Assembly (NCBI GenBank): GCA_027023915.1 | Contig: JALVUB010000253.1 | Coordinates: forward strand, 1-21,119 | Source: Sedimenticola sp. | GTDB lineage: Bacteria; Pseudomonadota; Gammaproteobacteria; Chromatiales; Chromatiaceae | DNA length: 21,119 bases | Reading direction: 5' to 3' | Shown: in pieces, positions 16,597-21,119 of the stretch | How positions within the stretch are numbered: the first letter of the stretch is position 1 | How the letters are laid out: each line of letters starts with the position of its first letter | Notes under the pieces: model-generated | Databases searched by the model: none | The model's input: only the letters and a program-made list of their open reading frames with translations | What the model was told of the DNA's origin: nothing | Made by a program: the position numbers and the translations under genes

Positions 16597-16637
16597 TTCC
16601 TATCCGGGAACGGACAGCTCACAACGGGAGCCCAACC

Positions 16638-18656
16638 ATGAATAACGACTGGCGACTGGAAGTGGACGACCGGAACATCGCCTGGCTCCACCTGGACCGG
16701 GCCGGGAGCGGCACCAACGTGCTCACCACCCAAATCCTGGAGGCGCTGGACGAGGCGCTGGTGGCGGTGGCCCAGCGCCATCCCAAGGGGCTGGTGATCC
16801 TCTCCGACAAGCCCTCGGGCTTCATCGCCGGCGCCGACGTCAAATCCTTCGCCCGGCTCACCGACGCCGCCGAGGCCGAGGCGCTCATTCACCGCGCCCA
16901 CGACATCTTCCACCGCCTGGAATCCCTCTCCTTTCCCACCGTCGCCATGATCCACGGCTTCTGCCTGGGCGGCGGCCTGGAGCTGGCCCTGGCCTGCCGC
17001 TACCGCGTGGCCAGTACCGAGCCCGACACCCGCATCGGCTTTCCCGAGGTGCGCCTGGGGATCTTCCCCGGCTTCGGCGGCACCGTCCGCGGCGTGCGCC
17101 GCATGGGCCACCTGCGCGCCCTTGAACTGATGCTCTCGGGCCGCAACCTCGACGCCCGCGCCGCCAGGCGCCAGGGGCTGGTGGAGCTGGCGGTGCCCCG
17201 CCGCCAGTTGCGCAACGCCGCGGTGAAGCTGATCGAGGAACAGCCGACCCCGCGGCCGCCGCCCCTGGCCCAGCGGCTGGCCGGCACGGCGCCCCTGCGT
17301 CCCCTGGTGGCCAGGCTGATGAAGAATCAGGTGCGCAAGCGGGCACGTCCCGACCACTACCCCGCCCCCTACCGCCTCATCGACCACTGGCGGCGCACCG
17401 CCGGGCGCGCCGGCGCCATGTACCAGAGCGAGGCCAGGACGGTGGCCGGGCTGCTCACCGGCGCCACCGCCCAGAACCTGATCCGTGTCTTCCTCCTCCA
17501 GGACCGCCTCAAATCCCTGGCGGAAAGCAACTTCCAGGCGCGCCACGTTCACGTGGTGGGCGGCGGCGTCATGGGTGGCGACATCGCCGCCTGGTGCGCC
17601 ATGCGGGGGCTTACCGTCACACTCCAGGACCGGGCGCCCGAATACCTCACCCGCGCGGTGCAGCGCGCCCACGATCTCTTTCGCAAGCGGCTCAAGGACC
17701 GCTATCGGGTGCAGGAGGCGGTGGACCGCTACATCCCCGATCCCGAAGGTCTGGGCGCCGCCCGCGCCGACCTGGTGATCGAGGCGATCTTCGAGGACGC
17801 CGACGCCAAGCGCGCCCTCTACGCCGAGCTGGAACCGCGCATGAAGCCCGGCGCCCTGCTGGCCACCAACACCTCCGGCATCCCCCTGGAACTGCTCTCC
17901 CGGGATCTCGAACAGTCCGGGCGGCTGGTGGGCCTCCACTTCTTCAACCCGGTGGCCAAGATGCCCCTGGTGGAGGTGGTGCGGGGCGACAACACCGCGC
18001 CCGAGACCCTCGCCCTCGCTACCGCTTTCGCCAAGGGGATCGGCAAGCTGCCCCTGCCGGTGAAGAGCCACCCCGGCTTCCTGGTCAACCGGGTGCTCAT
18101 GCCCTACCTGGTGGAGGCCGTGATCCTCTACGAAGAGGGCATGCGGCCCGAAGTGATCGACGAGGCCGCCCTCGCCTTCGGCATGCCCATGGGGCCCATC
18201 GAGCTGGCCGACACCGTGGGGCTGGACATCGCCCTGTCGGTGGCGCGCGAGTTGGCCGAACCCTTCGGCCTGGAGGTGCCCGGCGTGCTCGCCACCCTGG
18301 TGGAAGAGGGCCGCCTCGGGCGCAAGTCGGGACGCGGCTTCTACCACTGGGAAAAGGGCAAGCCGAAAAAGGAGAAGGCGGCGGACGGCGGCAACGACCT
18401 GGAAGCCCTGGGCGACCGGCTGATCCTGCGCCTGGTGAACGAAGCGGTCGCCTGCCTCCGCGAAGGCATCATCGAAGAGGCCGACCTCGTGGACGCCGGC
18501 ATCGTCTTCGGCACCGGCTTCGCCCCCTTCCACGGCGGCCCCCTCCACTGGGCCAGGCAACAGGGCGTGGATAAGCTGGTGGCCCGCCTCGAAGCACTGG
18601 CCCGGGAACAGGGCGAGCGCTTCCAGCCGGATGAGGGGTGGAAAATGCTGGCGTGA
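16638..18656 (+). CDS. fadJ: Bifunctional enoyl-CoA hydratase / 3-hydroxyacyl-CoA dehydrogenase (FadB/FadJ family)
   Basis: The 672-residue protein performs the second and third steps of beta-oxidation. The N-terminal crotonase domain (about 1-190) has FIAGADVKSF, HGFCLGGGLELALACRYRVA and GFPEVRLGIFPGFGGTVRG; the two expected catalytic glutamates are Glu115 and Glu137. The NAD-binding domain has VHVVGGGVMGGDIAAWCAMRG (glycine loop 308-315), then LATNTSGIP and GLHFFNPVAKMPLVEVVRG with the catalytic His. The C-terminal helical domains carry HPGFLVNRVLMPYLVEA, GMPMGPIELADTVGLD and GTGFAPFHGGPL. It is a little shorter than E. coli FadB (729) or FadJ (714). The choice between FadB and FadJ is uncertain; FadJ is my best match. 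The ATG has a GGGAG site. Codon use is extremely G/C-rich at third positions, like fadE. Confidence 0.93.
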   Translation: MNNDWRLEVDDRNIAWLHLDRAGSGTNVLTTQILEALDEALVAVAQRHPKGLVILSDKPSGFIAGADVKSFARLTDAAEAEALIHRAHDIFHRLESLSFPTVAMIHGFCLGGGLELALACRYRVASTEPDTRIGFPEVRLGIFPGFGGTVRGVRRMGHLRALELMLSGRNLDARAARRQGLVELAVPRRQLRNAAVKLIEEQPTPRPPPLAQRLAGTAPLRPLVARLMKNQVRKRARPDHYPAPYRLIDHWRRTAGRAGAMYQSEARTVAGLLTGATAQNLIRVFLLQDRLKSLAESNFQARHVHVVGGGVMGGDIAAWCAMRGLTVTLQDRAPEYLTRAVQRAHDLFRKRLKDRYRVQEAVDRYIPDPEGLGAARADLVIEAIFEDADAKRALYAELEPRMKPGALLATNTSGIPLELLSRDLEQSGRLVGLHFFNPVAKMPLVEVVRGDNTAPETLALATAFAKGIGKLPLPVKSHPGFLVNRVLMPYLVEAVILYEEGMRPEVIDEAALAFGMPMGPIELADTVGLDIALSVARELAEPFGLEVPGVLATLVEEGRLGRKSGRGFYHWEKGKPKKEKAADGGNDLEALGDRLILRLVNEAVACLREGIIEEADLVDAGIVFGTGFAPFHGGPLHWARQQGVDKLVARLEALAREQGERFQPDEGWKMLA

Positions 18657-18770
18657 TTCTGAAATGCTCCAATCCTGGCGCCCGCTGGCAAGGATCAGTC
18701 GCCTCTTATAGCATTGAAGGACAGGATGGCCCCATCCGTTCAAGGGTGACCAGCAACAAAAGGTGAAAGC
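18657..18770 (+). promoter_or_regulatory. Upstream region of the toxin-antitoxin pair: candidate promoter and palindromic operator
   Basis: After the fadJ-like stop there is an imperfect inverted repeat (18672-18679 with 18688-18695), a possible weak transcript end without a T-run. A candidate promoter follows: CTGGCA (18685-18690), 16 bases, TATAGC (18707-18712), each matching four of six consensus bases. Just downstream, GGATGG (18724-18729) and CCATCC (18732-18737) form a perfect palindrome, a plausible antitoxin operator because such modules usually repress themselves. An AAAAGGTG ribosome site precedes ATG 18771. Confidence 0.4.
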
Positions 18771-18989
18771 ATGACCATTACCCTGCCACTGGATGAGATG
18801 ACCCTGGAGGAGAAGCTCCAGATGATGGAGGCTCTTTGGGACGACCTCAGACAACATGCGGAGCGGATGCCGCCACCGGAGTGGCACCGCAAGCTCCTCG
18901 CGGAGCGGGAAGCCGCCGTCGCGCGCGGTGAAGCGCAGTTCGAGGAGTGGGAGGAAGCGAAACAGAAGATCGAAAAGGAGATCGAGTGA
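18771..18989 (+). CDS. Antitoxin, putative addiction-module component family (TIGR02574-like)
   Basis: This 72-residue acidic protein is the likely antitoxin of a type II module. It starts TITLPLDEMTLEEKLQMMEA and continues LWDDLRQHAERMPPPEWHRK, then LLAEREAAVARGEAQFEEWE. This LxxEEKLxxMEALWxxL...PPEWHxxxLxxRxxxxxxGExxFxxW pattern is characteristic of the short putative addiction-module proteins that pair with RelE/ParE-type toxins. It should bind and neutralise the toxin, and may repress the operon. Its stop overlaps the GTG start of the downstream gene by four bases (GTGA), so the two are translationally coupled. The gene lies between the fatty-acid genes and has an ordinary length for its family. 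Confidence 0.85.
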   Translation: MTITLPLDEMTLEEKLQMMEALWDDLRQHAERMPPPEWHRKLLAEREAAVARGEAQFEEWEEAKQKIEKEIE

Positions 18990-19297
18990 AGCGGATCAGG
19001 ATCCTCGAGGCGGCGCGCCTTGATCTGATAGCTGGTTACTGGTTCTACGAAAAACAGGCCCAAGGTATCGGGCGATACTTTCTTGACACCTTGTATTCAG
19101 ACATTGAATCCCTCCGCATCAGCGCAGGGGCACATGTGGTCTGTTTCGACAAATATCACAGGTTGTTGTCCAAACGCTTTCCCTGGTCGGTTTACTACCG
19201 GATAGAAGGTGACGAGATTCTGATCTACGCGGTTATCGACAATCGCCGTAATCCGGACTTGATAGGGAAGCGGCTGAAAGGCGATCTGATTCCCTGA
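18986..19297 (+). CDS. RelE/ParE-family toxin
   Basis: The 103-residue basic protein has the RelE/ParE fold signature: ILEAARLDLIAGYWFYEKQA (AxxDL...A..WY) near the start, GIGRYFLDTLYSDIESLRI in the helix, and RFPWSVYYRIEGDEILIYAV with DNRRNPDLI at the end. Such toxins either cleave mRNA at the ribosome or inhibit gyrase; the motif set alone does not decide which. The GTG start at 18986 is preferred because a GGAG site (18977-18980) lies five bases upstream and it overlaps the antitoxin stop, the usual arrangement. An ATG at 18947 in the same frame lies inside the antitoxin and lacks this support. Base use is visibly more A/T-rich than in fadE or the fadJ-like gene, suggesting acquisition. 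A 6-bp inverted repeat begins at its stop codon (19295-19300 with 19310-19315). Confidence 0.85.
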   Translation: MKRIRILEAARLDLIAGYWFYEKQAQGIGRYFLDTLYSDIESLRISAGAHVVCFDKYHRLLSKRFPWSVYYRIEGDEILIYAVIDNRRNPDLIGKRLKGDLIP

Positions 19298-19343
19298 GGA
19301 AAAGCACGATCCTCATCAGCAGCCTCCACCAAGGGTTAGTGAC

Positions 19344-19349
19344 TATACT
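19344..19349 (+). promoter_or_regulatory. Candidate -10 element upstream of the acyl-CoA synthetase
   Basis: TATACT matches the -10 consensus at five of six bases and lies 28 bases before the ATG at 19378, in the 80-base gap after the toxin gene. No good -35 is seen. A separate promoter here would fit a synthetase gene cut off from the fad genes by the toxin-antitoxin pair. Confidence 0.3.
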
Positions 19350-19377
19350 TCAGCCAGGGAGAGCCGCTATTTCCGCC

Positions 19378-21119
19378 ATGCCACCAACCGAACCCATCAC
19401 CCTGGAACAGGCCCCCACCCTGGCTGCCCTCTTCCGCGAGCGGGTGGCGCGGTCGGGGGTAAAGACCGCCTACGTGCAGCACGACCCCGACACCGGCCAG
19501 TGGCGGGAATACAGCTGGCGCGAGACGGCCGAGGAGGTGGCGCGATGGCAGAAGGCGCTGAGGAACGCGGGGCTGAAAAGCGGCGAGCGGGTGATGCTCA
19601 TGGCGCGCAACGGCTGGCGCTGGGTGGTCTGCGACCAGGCGGCGCTGGGGCTCGGGCTGGTGCTGGTGCCGGTGTTCATGAACGACCGGGCGGAGAACAT
19701 CGCCTGGATGGCCAACGACTGCCAGGCCTCGCTGCTGGTGATCCAGGGCCCCGAGCAGTGGCGGACGCTGGAACCGGTGCTCGACCGTCTGGAGACAGTG
19801 CACACCATCGTCGCCCTGGAACCGGTGGAGGCCGACCATCCTCGGCTCATGCAGCTCGACGACTGGCTGCCCCGGTCGGGCGACGGCCTGGCGGAGGAGG
19901 AACGGGAACGGCGTTCCCTGGCCACCATCGTATATACCTCCGGCACCACCGGGCGCCCCAAGGGCGTGATGCTGAGCCACCACAACATTCTCTGGAACAT
20001 ACACTCGGCCCTGCAACGCTATCTGATTACGCCGGAGGACCGCTTTCTCTCCTTTTTGCCGCTCTCCCACACCTTTGAACGCACCGTGGGCTACTACCTG
20101 CCCATGGCCGCCGGCGCCAGCATCGCCTACAACAGGGCGATTCCCCTGCTGGCCGAGGATCTGGCCATTGTCCGCCCCACCCTGATGATCTCTGTGCCGC
20201 GCATATTCGAGCGCATCTACGGTCGCATCATGGAGAATCTGCGCGGTGAACCCGCCATCCGACGCAAGTTGTTCATGCTGGCGGTCTCGGTGGGGTGGCG
20301 GAAGTTTGAGCGCGAACAAGGGCGGGCTCCATGGTCGCCGTTGCTGCTGTTGCATCCCCTCCTCGACCGGCTGGTGGGCGCCAGGGTGCGCGAGCGGCTG
20401 GGCGGGCGGCTACGCTTTACCGTCTGCGGCGGCGCCGCCCTCTCGCCCGACGTGGCGCGCCTCTTCATCGGCCTGGGCGTGCCGGTGGTGCAGGGTTACG
20501 GCCTCACCGAAACCAGCCCGGTGATCGCCGCCAACCCGCTGGAGAACAATGTTCCCGCGTCTGTGGGGCTGCCTTTTCCCGGCGTGGAGGTGAAGCTGGG
20601 TGAGCAGGACGAGCTGCTCACCCGCAGCCCCTCGGTAATGCTGGGTTACTGGAACAACCCCGAGGCCACCACCGCCATGATCGACCATTATGGCTGGCTG
20701 CATACCGGCGACCGCGCGCGCATCGCGGCCAGCGGCCACATCTACATCACCGGACGGATCAAGGAGATCATCGTGCTGGCCACGGGGGAAAAGGTGCCCC
20801 CCGCCGACATGGAGAACGCCATTGCCCTCGACCCGCTCATCGACCAGGCCATGGTGATCGGCGAAGGACGCCCCTATCTGGCCGCGCTGGTGGTGCTCAA
20901 CCCCGAAGAACGGCGGCGACAGCTTGAAAAGCTGGGACTGGACCCGGACGCCCCCTCCAGTCTGAAGGATTCACGACTCATGCAGCTGGTTCGGGAACGG
21001 GTTCAGGCCCGCACCACCGCCTTCCCGGGCTATGCCCAGATCCACAGGGTAGCCATTCTGAACGAGCCCATGACGCCGGAAAACGGCCTGCTCACCCCCA
21101 CGCTCAAGCTACGGCGAAA
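19378..21119 (+). CDS. Long-chain fatty-acid--CoA ligase (AMP-forming), partial at the right edge
   Basis: The frame is open from the ATG to the window end, giving about 580 residues without a stop. The enzyme activates fatty acids to acyl-CoA through an acyl-AMP intermediate, feeding beta-oxidation or lipid synthesis. The P-loop-like AMP-binding motif YTSGTTGRPKGVMLSHHN is at about 186-203, then LPLSHTFERTVGYYLP, VVQGYGLTETSPV (371-383), the hinge region GWLHTGDRARI and ITGRIKEIIVLATGEKVPP. The visible end, LLTPTLKLRR, approaches the catalytic Lys region of the C-terminal domain. It looks closer to the FAA1/FadD15-like branch (COG1022) than to E. coli FadD. The ATG has a distant GGGAGAG site (about 15 bases). 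An in-frame GTG at 19339 is an alternative but coincides with the candidate promoter. Few residues should be missing. Confidence 0.92.
   Translation, partial: MPPTEPITLEQAPTLAALFRERVARSGVKTAYVQHDPDTGQWREYSWRETAEEVARWQKALRNAGLKSGERVMLMARNGWRWVVCDQAALGLGLVLVPVFMNDRAENIAWMANDCQASLLVIQGPEQWRTLEPVLDRLETVHTIVALEPVEADHPRLMQLDDWLPRSGDGLAEEERERRSLATIVYTSGTTGRPKGVMLSHHNILWNIHSALQRYLITPEDRFLSFLPLSHTFERTVGYYLPMAAGASIAYNRAIPLLAEDLAIVRPTLMISVPRIFERIYGRIMENLRGEPAIRRKLFMLAVSVGWRKFEREQGRAPWSPLLLLHPLLDRLVGARVRERLGGRLRFTVCGGAALSPDVARLFIGLGVPVVQGYGLTETSPVIAANPLENNVPASVGLPFPGVEVKLGEQDELLTRSPSVMLGYWNNPEATTAMIDHYGWLHTGDRARIAASGHIYITGRIKEIIVLATGEKVPPADMENAIALDPLIDQAMVIGEGRPYLAALVVLNPEERRRQLEKLGLDPDAPSSLKDSRLMQLVRERVQARTTAFPGYAQIHRVAILNEPMTPENGLLTPTLKLRR

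Noticed and set aside
16290..18887. 865-residue open frame opposite the fadJ-like gene and the thiolase end
   Set aside because: Its His/Gly/Ala/Gln-rich translation is a shadow of G/C-ending codons. The plus-strand genes carry full catalytic motifs.

Overview
The window looks like the chromosome of a GC-rich gammaproteobacterium. The evidence is the family content and order: hrcA-grpE-dnaK-dnaJ-dapB, then nadK-recN, a convergent fur, and a divergent bamE. Fur, NadK, RecN and BamE all have the gammaproteobacterial form. The exact genus cannot be read from the sequence.

Left part (1-5340, all minus strand): the heat-shock chaperone genes, transcribed hrcA, grpE, dnaK, dnaJ and then the start of dapB, which runs off the left edge. 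Two near-consensus sigma-32 promoters with identical -35 and -10 boxes lie in front of grpE and dnaK. A strong intrinsic-terminator-like hairpin separates dnaK from dnaJ. The dnaJ-dapB gap carries repeat hairpins.

Middle (5480-11489): nadK and recN form a plus-strand pair overlapping by one base. fur converges on them. bamE is divergent from fur and encodes a lipoprotein with a long acidic C-terminal extension. A large DUF1631-type protein gene converges on bamE. None of these gaps exceeds 270 bases.

Right part (11759-21119, all plus strand): a fatty-acid degradation cluster. A permuted NlpC/P60 (YiiX/LRAT-like) cysteine hydrolase gene overlaps a membrane-anchored FadE-type acyl-CoA dehydrogenase gene. 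Then follow a thiolase, a FadB/FadJ-type bifunctional hydratase/dehydrogenase, a type II toxin-antitoxin pair, and a long-chain acyl-CoA synthetase cut by the right edge. Together they could activate fatty acids and carry out every step of beta-oxidation. The hydrolase may supply or process acyl chains, but that is inference.

The most unusual non-coding structure is a 142-bp array of hairpins at 15105-15250, bounded by a perfect 13-bp inverted repeat. It overlaps the end of fadE and supplies its last codons and stop. Related-looking hairpins and a 20-base dispersed motif occur in two other gaps. No tRNA, rRNA, CRISPR array, transposase or phage gene was seen.
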